A stretch of 52,393 nucleotides of DNA from the NCBI GenBank assembly GCA_000503195.1, contig AYSC01000029.1, positions 1 through 52,393 of the forward strand, in the 5' to 3' direction. The stretch comes from Blastomonas sp. CACIA14H2. Lineage in GTDB: Bacteria; Pseudomonadota; Alphaproteobacteria; Sphingomonadales; Sphingomonadaceae. The notes under the pieces were generated by a model, which was not told the origin of the DNA, did no database searches, and worked only from the letters and a program-made list of their open reading frames with translations. The first letter of the stretch is position 1; each line of letters starts with the position of its first letter. Both the position numbers and the translations under genes were made by a program. This document shows, piece by piece, positions 17,881 to 25,340 of this stretch.

Positions 17881-18507
17881 TCATGCCATCAAAGGCTGCA
17901 AGGCCGTGACGATGCGTGCGTGCACATGGTCGGGCGATCCGCTGGCGTCTATCGTGCGGAACCGCTCGGGCTCGGCTTCGGCAAAGGCGCGGAAGGCGGC
18001 GACGACCCGGGCATGGTACTCGGCATCGCGCCCGCCGATCCGGTCGCTGTTCGCGCCGTCACGGGCCGTGGCGCGCCGCGCTGCCTCGTCCGCAGGCAGT
18101 TCGAGCAGGATCGTGCGGTCGGGCAGATAGCCTTCCGACCCGAACCGGTGGAGCGCAAGAATCGCCTCGTCGCCCAGCCCGCCGGCAACGCCCTGATAGG
18201 CCCGACTGCTATCGACGAACCGGTCGGAAATCACCCAGCCGCCCGCCTCGACCGCCGGGCGGATCAGCCGTGCGACATGGTCGGCGCGCGCCGCCGCGAA
18301 CAGCAAGGCCTCGCTCCGCGCATTCCAGCGGTCGGCGCCGCCCTCGAGCAGCAGCTTGCGGATCGCCTCGGCGCTGTCGGTGCCGCCCGGTTCGCGCGTA
18401 AGCGTGATTTCGCGGCCCTGGCGCTTCACCCACTCGGCGAGCAGGCGGATCTGGGTGGATTTTCCCACCGCCTCGCCGCCCTCGATCGAGATGAAGCGCC
18501 CCCGCAT
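17881..18507 (-). CDS. tmk: thymidylate kinase
   Basis: The 208-residue P-loop kinase phosphorylates dTMP to dTDP. The phosphate-binding loop is ISIEGGEAVGKSTQIRLL at about residues 6-23. The DRx motif is in VISDRFVDSSRAYQG and the LID region in RRATARDGANSDRIG. It is followed closely by holB and preceded by dacC (6-base gap), so it probably shares their transcript. Length and motifs are complete. Confidence 0.95.
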   Translation of the reverse strand: MRGRFISIEGGEAVGKSTQIRLLAEWVKRQGREITLTREPGGTDSAEAIRKLLLEGGADRWNARSEALLFAAARADHVARLIRPAVEAGGWVISDRFVDSSRAYQGVAGGLGDEAILALHRFGSEGYLPDRTILLELPADEAARRATARDGANSDRIGGRDAEYHARVVAAFRAFAEAEPERFRTIDASGSPDHVHARIVTALQPLMA

Positions 18508-18513
18508 CTTCGG

Positions 18514-19659
18514 TCAGGCGCCGAAGAAGGACAGGATTCCGGCCCAGATGCGTCCGAAAAAGCCCGCTTCCTCGACTGCTTCGCCCGCGACCAGCGGCAT
18601 CACCTGGCGCTGCATGTCGGGCGCGGACACGATAAGGCTAGCGACCTGCTGGCCTTTGGCGATCGGCGCCTTGAGCGGGCCCTGATAGACGACCTTGAGC
18701 GACACCTTGTCGGTATCCGCGGTGCGCGGCAGCGTCAGCGCCAGATCGCGCGGCGCGACGAGCGGCAGTTCGCGCGCGCTGCCCTGCTGCACCGGCGCGG
18801 TGTCGACGGTCCTGCCCTTGGCGAACAGCGGCACCGATTTCCACGCCTTGAAGCCCCAGTTCATGAAGCGCACCGATTCATCGACCCGGCCGTTGAAGCT
18901 GTCGAGACCTGCGACGACCATGACCAGACGGCGGCCATTCTGTTCGGCCGAGCCGGTAAACCCATAGCCGGCCTCTTCGGTATGCCCGGTCTTGAGGCCA
19001 TCGGCACCGGCCACCTTGCCCAGCAGCGGATCGCGATTGGGCTGGGTGATGCCGTTCCAGGTGAAGCTGCCCTTGGAATAGAAGCGCTTGTACAGCTTGG
19101 GATGGTTGCGGATCGTCGCGGTGGCGAGCGTCGCCAGATCGCGCGCGGTCACTTGCGTCACGCCCTCGTCGGGCCAGCCGTTGCTGTTGCCGAAGCGGCT
19201 GTTGGTGAGGCCGATTTCCCTCGCCTTCTTGTTCATCATGTCGACGAACGCCTCTTCGGACCCGGCAATGCCCTCGGCGAGCACGACACAGGCATCATTG
19301 CCCGAAAGCGTGACGATGCCGTCGAGCAGATCGGCAACGGTCACCTTGCTGCCGACCGCCAGGAACATGCTCGATCCCTGGTTGTTCCACTTGGTCCAGG
19401 TCTCGGCGGAGACCGGCAGCGCCTGATCGAGCTTGAGTTCGCCCTTCTTGATCAGGTCGAACGCGACATAGACCGTCATCATCTTGGCCATCGAGGCAGG
19501 CGGAATCTGCTTGTCCGCATCGCGCGAGAACAGCACCGCGCCCGACGACAGGTCGGTCATATAGGCGATGGGGGCTTCGGACACATAAGAGGGGGCGGCA
19601 GCCGCCAGCGGCGTCGCCAGCAGCGAAAACAGGGTGAGACCGAGAATCGGGGTTTTCAT
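18514..19659 (-). CDS. D-alanyl-D-alanine carboxypeptidase (DacC/PBP5 type)
   Basis: This is a 381-residue exported serine peptidase of the S11 family. A signal peptide (MKTPILGLTLFSLLATPLAA) comes first. The active-site triad motifs are PASMAKMMTVY (SxxK) near residue 57, LSGNDACVVLAEG (SxN) near 119 and DGLKTGHTEEAGYGF (KTG) near 223. The C-terminal beta domain (about 280-360) resembles that of PBP5. It trims the terminal D-Ala of peptidoglycan pentapeptides. A C-terminal helix FFGRIWAGILSFFG is suitable for membrane anchoring, as in PBP5. It neighbours two other cell-wall genes. Confidence 0.94.
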   Translation of the reverse strand: MKTPILGLTLFSLLATPLAAAAPSYVSEAPIAYMTDLSSGAVLFSRDADKQIPPASMAKMMTVYVAFDLIKKGELKLDQALPVSAETWTKWNNQGSSMFLAVGSKVTVADLLDGIVTLSGNDACVVLAEGIAGSEEAFVDMMNKKAREIGLTNSRFGNSNGWPDEGVTQVTARDLATLATATIRNHPKLYKRFYSKGSFTWNGITQPNRDPLLGKVAGADGLKTGHTEEAGYGFTGSAEQNGRRLVMVVAGLDSFNGRVDESVRFMNWGFKAWKSVPLFAKGRTVDTAPVQQGSARELPLVAPRDLALTLPRTADTDKVSLKVVYQGPLKAPIAKGQQVASLIVSAPDMQRQVMPLVAGEAVEEAGFFGRIWAGILSFFGA

Positions 19660-19716
19660 GCGATATCCATGGTGTGCGTGTGGCAGGGACGCAGGCCTTT
19701 AGCTGGCCCGTCTATG

Positions 19717-20820
19717 TCAGCGACCGGAGTCCTGCTGAATCTGTACCCCCTGATAGCCTTTGCGCCGCGCCAGCGTAACCCCTTCCTGCGCGGCATTCGC
19801 ATCGGGATAAGGACCATAACGAACGCGGTGGAGCTTGCCATCGGCGCTGCTCACCGTCTTCGCGCCGATCCGCCTGGCCAGTTCGTCGGCGCGGGCCTTC
19901 GAGGAGAACGACGCGACCTGGACGAAAAAGGTTCCGCCCGCAACCGCTGGTGCGGCAGGCGCGGGATTGAGCGTCGCGCGATTGTCGCCGGTGCTGTTCT
20001 GCGCGGTCTTTGGCCGTCCGCCCGCACCTTCGCCCTCGACGATGAAGCGATCGCCGCCCTGGGTGCGCGGTGTGGGCGGCGGCAGCTTGGCCGCAGGAGC
20101 AGCCGCCACCGCTGCAGGCTTGGCCGGAGCAGCAGCCGCCGGCATGGGCTTCGCCTTGGGGGCATCCTTGGCCATGACGGCAGGCGGCGCAGGTTCGGCC
20201 TTTGTGGCCGTTGCCAGATTGGCCGGCTTGGCCTTGCCGTCGAGCCTGCGCCGAAGCGGGACCAGCAGCGATTCGGGCGTGTCCATCCGCGCCGCGACGG
20301 GCTGCCCCTGTCGCAGCATCGCGCGTTCGGCCTCGGGCGGATTGACGCGGCGCACGCGCACCGCGAACGAACCCTGCCCCAGCACGCCCAGCTGCCGCGC
20401 CGCGCCTTGCGACAGGTCGAGCAGCCGCTCGGGCGCCATGGGGCCGCGATCGTTGAGACGTACCAGGATGGTCTTGCCGGTATCGAGCGCGGTCACCTCG
20501 ACATAGCTCGGCAGCGGCAGCGTGCGATGCGCCCCGCTGATCGCCTCGGGATTGAACATCTCGCCATTGGCGGTGCTGCGCCCATTGAGCTCCTGCCCGT
20601 ACCAGCTGGCATAGCCGGTCTCGTCATAGTTGAACGTGTCGGCCGGCGTGTAGGTGATGCCGCCCATCTCATACGGTTCGCCGAGCTTGACCGGATAATC
20701 GGTGACGCCGCCCGCAATCTTGGGCGGCGCGGTCTCGAGGCTGCGCGTCACGGTGCTGCCGCCGCCGCATCCGGTCAGCGCGAGGCTGAGCCCTGCGCTC
20801 ACGATCATCCAGTTCCTCAT
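19717..20820 (-). CDS. rlpA: RlpA-type septal lytic transglycosylase with SPOR domain
   Basis: The protein has 367 residues. The N terminus is a lipoprotein signal ending LALTGCGGG, so Cys18 is probably lipidated. The double-psi beta-barrel domain (about 65-150) contains GYASWYGQELNGRSTANGE and the catalytic-site segment LVRLNDRGPM. A long Ala/Pro/Lys-rich linker (about 200-285) precedes a C-terminal SPOR domain (GGTFFVQVASFSSKARADEL) that binds denuded septal glycan. RlpA cleaves such glycan in Pseudomonas. Its place between dacC and an MltB-type gene fits a cell-wall gene group. Confidence 0.92.
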   Translation of the reverse strand: MRNWMIVSAGLSLALTGCGGGSTVTRSLETAPPKIAGGVTDYPVKLGEPYEMGGITYTPADTFNYDETGYASWYGQELNGRSTANGEMFNPEAISGAHRTLPLPSYVEVTALDTGKTILVRLNDRGPMAPERLLDLSQGAARQLGVLGQGSFAVRVRRVNPPEAERAMLRQGQPVAARMDTPESLLVPLRRRLDGKAKPANLATATKAEPAPPAVMAKDAPKAKPMPAAAAPAKPAAVAAAPAAKLPPPTPRTQGGDRFIVEGEGAGGRPKTAQNSTGDNRATLNPAPAAPAVAGGTFFVQVASFSSKARADELARRIGAKTVSSADGKLHRVRYGPYPDANAAQEGVTLARRKGYQGVQIQQDSGR

Positions 20821-20856
20821 CCCGCTTCCCCCTTTGCCCGGTGCTGCGTTGGCGCG

Positions 20857-21954
20857 TCAGTCGCGCACGCCGTCCGCCAGCAATCCTACCGACATCGCAT
20901 AGTAATTGGAGCAATTATAGTCGAGGATCGCGCGATAGTTGCGCGTCAGCAGATAGCCCTGCGCATCGAGCCCCGGCGTGATCAGCAGCGAGGCCTTGAT
21001 CTTGTCGTCGCCAGGCCAGACGCCGCCGCGCGGAACGACGCCCAGCGCCTTCCATTCGCGCAGCGTCTTCCACTCGCTGTGCCGCTCGACCGCGCGCGCG
21101 CATTTCGCCACGTTTTCGCGATTGGCGATTGCCGCCGGGTTGACCGTCGAAGGGATCGACACCGCAAAGCCCCAGGGTTCGCCGCGCTGCCAGCCGGCCG
21201 CCACCATGTAATTGGCGATCGAGGCAAAGGCGTCCGCCCGGCTCGACCAGATCTCGGCCTTGCCGTCGCCGTCGCCGTCCTTGGCGAGCTTGAGATAGAC
21301 CGACGGCAGAAACTGCGGATAGCCGAACGCGCCGGCATAGCTGCCGCGAAGCACGTTGCGCGGCACGCCCATGTCGACCATCTTGAGCACCGCGATCAGC
21401 TCGCCCTCGAACAGGTCGCGCCTTCGCCCTTCATACGCCAGGGTCGCGAGCGCGCGCGGCAGGTCGGTCCTGCCCAGCAGCGTCCCGTAATTGGTTTCAT
21501 GCCCGAAGATCGCGACCATGATCGAGGCGGGCACCCCCGTCCGCTGCTCGATCGCGACCAGCCGGGCGGCTTCGTCGGCATAGACCTGGCGCCCCTGGCG
21601 GATCTTGGCGGCATTGATACGCTTGGCCATTTCGGGGCCGAACGAAGGGAAGCTCTGTCCCGGCGGCGTCGGCGCAAAGCGGCGGTCGAGCGCAGCGACG
21701 CTGTCGTCGAAGCTCAGCGTCGGCAGAACCGCATCGATCGTGCGCTGCGACACGCCCTCGCGCCGTGCCCGGACCGCGACGCTGTCCAGATAACGCCGAA
21801 AGCCCTGGCTCTGCGCGGCCTGCACCTCGGCGCCCGGCAGAGGCTGCACGATCTCGCGCTGCGCGGTGCTGGGGCTGCCGCAGGCGAGCAACGCGGCGGT
21901 GCTGATCGCGGCGCATGCGCGCACGGCGGCCGTGTGTACGATATTGAATTTCAT
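20857..21954 (-). CDS. MltB-family lytic murein transglycosylase
   Basis: The protein has 365 residues. The ATG at 21954 is supported by GGGAG six bases upstream and by a signal ending ALLACGS, a lipobox-like site. An upstream in-frame extension of 37 codons was rejected. The catalytic block is IMVAIFGHETNYGTLLG, where the Glu of HETNYG is the transglycosylase acid. GSYAGAFGYPQFLPSVYL and SIANYMVAAGWQRGEPWG are typical of the SLT_2 (MltB) domain. No peptidoglycan-binding tail is present. The enzyme cleaves glycan strands to 1,6-anhydro products in the periplasm. Confidence 0.92.
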   Translation of the reverse strand: MKFNIVHTAAVRACAAISTAALLACGSPSTAQREIVQPLPGAEVQAAQSQGFRRYLDSVAVRARREGVSQRTIDAVLPTLSFDDSVAALDRRFAPTPPGQSFPSFGPEMAKRINAAKIRQGRQVYADEAARLVAIEQRTGVPASIMVAIFGHETNYGTLLGRTDLPRALATLAYEGRRRDLFEGELIAVLKMVDMGVPRNVLRGSYAGAFGYPQFLPSVYLKLAKDGDGDGKAEIWSSRADAFASIANYMVAAGWQRGEPWGFAVSIPSTVNPAAIANRENVAKCARAVERHSEWKTLREWKALGVVPRGGVWPGDDKIKASLLITPGLDAQGYLLTRNYRAILDYNCSNYYAMSVGLLADGVRD

Positions 21955-22161
21955 GCGATACTCCCAGGGGCGGTTGTGCCACCAAGCCGGTGCGGGGGAA
22001 AGGGCGAACATCATGCACCCATCCCGCCATGGCCACGGTTGACCGGCGCTGAACCATCGCGCCATGGCGCGCGCAAGTTTCGCTTTCCAGATTTTACCAC
22101 CTCGGCTAACAAGCGCGCCGCACGCCGGGCCCGCGCCTTGCCGCGTGCATTGCCGGCCTGT

Positions 22162-22251
22162 GGAAGAGTGTCCGAGTGGTTTAAGGAACCGGTCTTGAAA
22201 ACCGGCGAGGGTGCAAGCTCTCCGTGGGTTCGAATCCCACCTCTTCCGCCA
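22162..22251 (+). tRNA. tRNA-Ser (UGA anticodon)
   Basis: The acceptor arm GGAAGAG (22162-22168) pairs with CTCTTCC (22241-22247), followed by a G discriminator and an encoded CCA (22249-22251). The anticodon stem-loop reads CCGGT-CTTGAAA-ACCGG, giving anticodon TGA, which reads UCA and related serine codons. A long variable arm (GAGGGTGCAAGCTCT region), required of serine tRNAs, and the T loop GGGTTCGAATCCC are present. It marks the boundary between the housekeeping block and the accessory cluster. No duplicated tRNA end was seen elsewhere. Confidence 0.96.
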
Positions 22252-22288
22252 CCTGCGCCCACGAATTCCTGATCGGCCTGACAGCTCT

Positions 22289-23425
22289 CTAGTCGCTCAG
22301 CACTCGAGCAATGCGTTCCGCCACGGGTGCCCATGCGATGCCGCGTTCCGCGAGCCAGGCGTCGTCATAATAGGTGCAAGCGTACCGATCGCCGCCGTCG
22401 CAAAGCAGCGTCACGATACTGCCCGTCTGCCCCGCAGCGACCAGCTCATCGGCAAGCGTGAGGCAGGCGATGAGATTCGTGCCTGTGGACCCCCCGGCGC
22501 GGCGCCCCAGCACCTGCGATAGCGCGCGCATGGCGCCAATGGATTCCGCATCACCCACCGCGATCATCCTGTCGATCACGCCCGGGGCGAAGCTCGGCTC
22601 GAGGCGCGGGCGGCCGATGCCTTCGATCCGGCTCGCACATCGATCCGGAAGCACCGTTACGGCGGGATCAGCAAAATGGCGATGGAAGACCGAATGCTCG
22701 GGGTCGGCAACGCACAGCCGCGTCGCGTGACGCTGGTAGCGCAGATAGCGCCCGACCGTAGCAGAGGTGCCCCCCGTCCCCGCCCCGCACACGACCCATG
22801 CCGGCACAGGGTGTTCCTCCTGCGCCATCTGCGCGAAGATGCTCTCAGCGATATTGTTATTGCCGCGCCAGTCGGTCGCGCGTTCGGCGTACGTGAACTG
22901 GTCCAGATAGTGACCATCGGTCTCGGCAGCGAGCCGATGCGCGACGTCATACACGGTACGCGGATCATCGACGGCGTGGATTTCCCCACCATGGAAGAGG
23001 ATCGCATCGAGCTTGGGTGCTGCGGTGCTCGCAGGCACGACGGCGATGAAGCGCAGGCCGAGCATCCTTGCAAAATAGGCTTCGCTGACCGCAGTCGATC
23101 CCGAGGATGCCTCGACGATCGTCGTCTGCGGCCCGATCCATTCGTTGCACAGCGCATACAGAAAGAGAGAACGTGCCAACCGATGCTTGAGACTGCCGGT
23201 CGGGTGGCTGCTTTCGTCCTTCAGATAGAGGGTTACGCCCGGGTGATGCGGCAGCGGCAACCGGATCAGGTGGGTGTCGGCAGATCGGTTGAAATCCGCC
23301 TCGATCTTCCCGATCGCCTCGCTGAGCCATTCGCGGTTGCTCGATACTGGTGGCGCGGCCGCCTCAATTCGGGAAAGCGCGCGGGCAGCAGTCCGGGGTT
23401 TGGTTGTCATTACCTGTTCCATCAT
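22289..23425 (-). CDS. PLP-dependent cysteine desulfhydrase (Cds1-like)
   Basis: This is a 378-residue fold-type II PLP enzyme. The cofactor lysine is in [16 protein letters not shown] near residue 78. [20 protein letters not shown] binds substrate carboxylate, [17 protein letters not shown] binds the PLP phosphate, and a late [16 protein letters not shown] block closes the fold. The overall pattern, including [18 protein letters not shown], resembles mycobacterial Cds1, which degrades L-cysteine to pyruvate, ammonia and sulfide, rather than CysK. It is the last gene of the 16-kb minus-strand cluster, 128 bases after a thioredoxin gene. In that setting, cysteine breakdown or sulfide release is a reasonable inference. 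Confidence 0.82.
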   Translation of the reverse strand: MMEQVMTTKPRTAARALSRIEAAAPPVSSNREWLSEAIGKIEADFNRSADTHLIRLPLPHHPGVTLYLKDESSHPTGSLKHRLARSLFLYALCNEWIGPQTTIVEASSGSTAVSEAYFARMLGLRFIAVVPASTAAPKLDAILFHGGEIHAVDDPRTVYDVAHRLAAETDGHYLDQFTYAERATDWRGNNNIAESIFAQMAQEEHPVPAWVVCGAGTGGTSATVGRYLRYQRHATRLCVADPEHSVFHRHFADPAVTVLPDRCASRIEGIGRPRLEPSFAPGVIDRMIAVGDAESIGAMRALSQVLGRRAGGSTGTNLIACLTLADELVAAGQTGSIVTLLCDGGDRYACTYYDDAWLAERGIAWAPVAERIARVLSD

Positions 23426-23553
23426 TCAATCTTTCCAGCGGTGAACCGCGTCGCAGCGACTGCATTTTCTTCGACCGCCGGCCCCGCTGGCGGGAGGCGT
23501 GGACATCGCTATCGCCCGGCATACCGCCGTGCTGGCGGGCGGCTTGTCGGCGG

Positions 23554-23877
23554 CTAGCCGAGCAGCGCGTCGATCTCGCTCACGAGGCGGGTGCGGCTGC
23601 GTTCGCGCAGCGCCACGGCCCTGCTTCCCATGACCAGTGTCAGGTTCGGAATGCCCTGGACGCCGAACTTTTCTGCGAGAACAGGGTTTTCGTCGACATT
23701 GACTTTGACCACTTTCAGGTCATCGCCATAGACCGACGCCAGGCCTTCGACCGTCGGCAGCAGCGCCATGCACGGCCCGCACCACGGCGCCCAGAAATCG
23801 ATCAGCACAGGCCGATCGCTCTGTTCGATTTCGATCGCAAAGGTTGCATCGGAAACGGCGACGATATCTACGCTCAT
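23554..23877 (-). CDS. thioredoxin (cluster copy 1)
   Basis: The 107-residue thioredoxin has no signal peptide and the active site WCGPC at residues 32-36, in DFWAPWCGPCMALLPTVEGL. The cis-proline loop is GIPNLTLV. AAGGATG precedes the ATG. It lies 61 bases after one of the cluster's unknown-family genes and before the cysteine desulfhydrase, so it belongs to a trx-unknown-trx-Cds1 set. The WCGPC site argues for a classical reductant driven by thioredoxin reductase, which is also in the cluster. The substrate is unknown. Confidence 0.93.
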   Translation of the reverse strand: MSVDIVAVSDATFAIEIEQSDRPVLIDFWAPWCGPCMALLPTVEGLASVYGDDLKVVKVNVDENPVLAEKFGVQGIPNLTLVMGSRAVALRERSRTRLVSEIDALLG

Positions 23878-23938
23878 GCATTCATCCTTCTATTGTGCGC
23901 GGTGCGCCATCGGAGGCAAAGACGGGTGGCGGCGGCGC

Positions 23939-24895
23939 TCAGGCAGAGCGTATCAGCGCAAGGAGGGCGTCCATCAGAGCGGTGATCACCGCATCCTTGC
24001 GGCTGCGTGCCGCGGCCCTGACAGCCTCGGCCCGATCCATCGTCTGCATGATGTGGTTGCTTGACATCACCCGACTGGACTCGGGGAGCGACTCCAGCGG
24101 GTCGAAATCGATCTTACCGGCCTCGTCGCGCGGCGCGGTCGCCATGGCCTTCCATCCCAGCAGCAGATGCGCCCGATCCGCACGTTCTGCCTCCGTCATG
24201 TACGGCGTTTCGAGGTACATCAGCCAGTTGAAGAGGTACGGCTCGAAAAGCCCGACAAACTCGCGCGACACCGATTTGACCGGCCAGGCAATCGCCTCGA
24301 CAAAGGCTGCCACGCGATAGCCCCAGGCGCTGGTGTCACTGGCCGTAGCCAGCATCGCGGCGCCTTGAACGTCGCGCCACTCGCTGCGCGCAAGGCTTTC
24401 GCCGGAAAGTTCGCGATCCCAGAATGACAGGATTTGGCCCCCGACATCACGCAAGGCGGTGCTGACATGCTCTGCCAGGATGAATTCGGGATCGAGCAAC
24501 AGCGCCAGGCAATATCGCGCAAACTGCGGAACGATCAGGCTCAGGTCGGCACCAGGCCGGATCGCATTCAGCCACTCGGTCCCGAACGCCAGCACCGCGT
24601 CAGCGCCTTCGAGCAAGAACCCGGCGGCGGTGTCCGGCGCCTTGGTTTGCCGGACGCCCGCAACGATCAGAAATTCGCACAGCTGTGCCAGATCTGCCGG
24701 AATTCCGGTTCGTTCTTCGAATTCGCTGCGATCTTGCGTACGGGCGAGCGTTCCGCTGATCGAATCAGGCTGATCCGCGTTGTTCCAGTGGAGATCCACA
24801 GCCGGTGCGAGGGCACGCGCGTTCCACTGCGCGCGTACCCGGTCGAGCAACTCTGTCTTGACGGTGGGGCTGCCGTGGAAAGCCTGGAAAGTCAT
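23939..24895 (-). CDS. unknown helical protein, cluster family member A
   Basis: This is a 318-residue protein that I do not recognise. The ATG at 24895 lies 10 bases after the stop of the upstream thioredoxin gene; a longer frame would overlap that gene. No signal peptide or membrane segment is evident, and the composition suggests an all-helical cytoplasmic protein. It resembles the protein at 30240-31208 throughout. Shared blocks are RTGIPADLAQLCEFLI against RTGIPLELALLCETLI, AFGTEWLNAI against AFGTEWLEAI, and a REL-GE-x-EWR segment. A more distant resemblance to the protein at 33265-34203 is visible. Being flanked by thioredoxins suggests a partner or client of thiol chemistry, but this is inference. 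Confidence 0.8.
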   Translation of the reverse strand: MTFQAFHGSPTVKTELLDRVRAQWNARALAPAVDLHWNNADQPDSISGTLARTQDRSEFEERTGIPADLAQLCEFLIVAGVRQTKAPDTAAGFLLEGADAVLAFGTEWLNAIRPGADLSLIVPQFARYCLALLLDPEFILAEHVSTALRDVGGQILSFWDRELSGESLARSEWRDVQGAAMLATASDTSAWGYRVAAFVEAIAWPVKSVSREFVGLFEPYLFNWLMYLETPYMTEAERADRAHLLLGWKAMATAPRDEAGKIDFDPLESLPESSRVMSSNHIMQTMDRAEAVRAAARSRKDAVITALMDALLALIRSA

Positions 24896-24905
24896 CTCGG
24901 GCCGC

Positions 24906-25232
24906 TCAAACAAGAATATCGTCCAGCTCAGCCGCAAGCTGCGTGCGGGTGCGCGACGTCAGGCGCGCCATCGGCTCGCCTTCCTGGGTCAGATACAGTT
25001 GCGGAATCGATTGGACATTGAACCTGTCTTTCAATGCCGGATTTTCGTCGATGTTGATCGTGACCACTTTCAGGCTTTCCGCATATATCGGCGCCAACGC
25101 TTCGATGGTGGGAAGAAGCGCCCGGCAAGGCCCGCACCAGGGGGCCCAGAAGTCGATGAGCACAGGAAGCGGGCTGGCCACGACCTCCGCCTCGAAATTG
25201 GTCTCGTCCACGGCCATGATGATGCCACGCAT
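24906..25232 (-). CDS. thioredoxin (cluster copy 2)
   Basis: The 108-residue cytoplasmic thioredoxin has WCGPC at residues 32-36 (DFWAPWCGPCRALLPTIEAL) and the cis-Pro loop SIPQLYLT. It is close to copy 1 (DENPALKDRFNVQSIP against DENPVLAEKFGVQGIP), suggesting local duplication. It is directly followed by the unknown gene at 23939-24895. The start at 25232 was kept, although Met6 (25217) is also possible. It lies 108 bases downstream of the TonB receptor gene. Confidence 0.92.
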   Translation of the reverse strand: MRGIIMAVDETNFEAEVVASPLPVLIDFWAPWCGPCRALLPTIEALAPIYAESLKVVTINIDENPALKDRFNVQSIPQLYLTQEGEPMARLTSRTRTQLAAELDDILV

Positions 25233-25340
25233 TGTTCGCTCGATTCCTAGACTGGAGATTTCGGATGGGTCCCCGCGCTCGCAAGCTCAGAGACGCCCGG
25301 CCCCACTGCCCTTGCGGCAGGAAACCGGGCGCCCCGGGCA

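Noticed and set aside
17875-22272. A 1465-codon plus-strand open frame
   Set aside because: It runs antisense through tmk, dacC, rlpA and the MltB gene, all of which have clear motifs; its translation is Arg/His-rich with no recognisable domain, typical of a GC-rich shadow frame.
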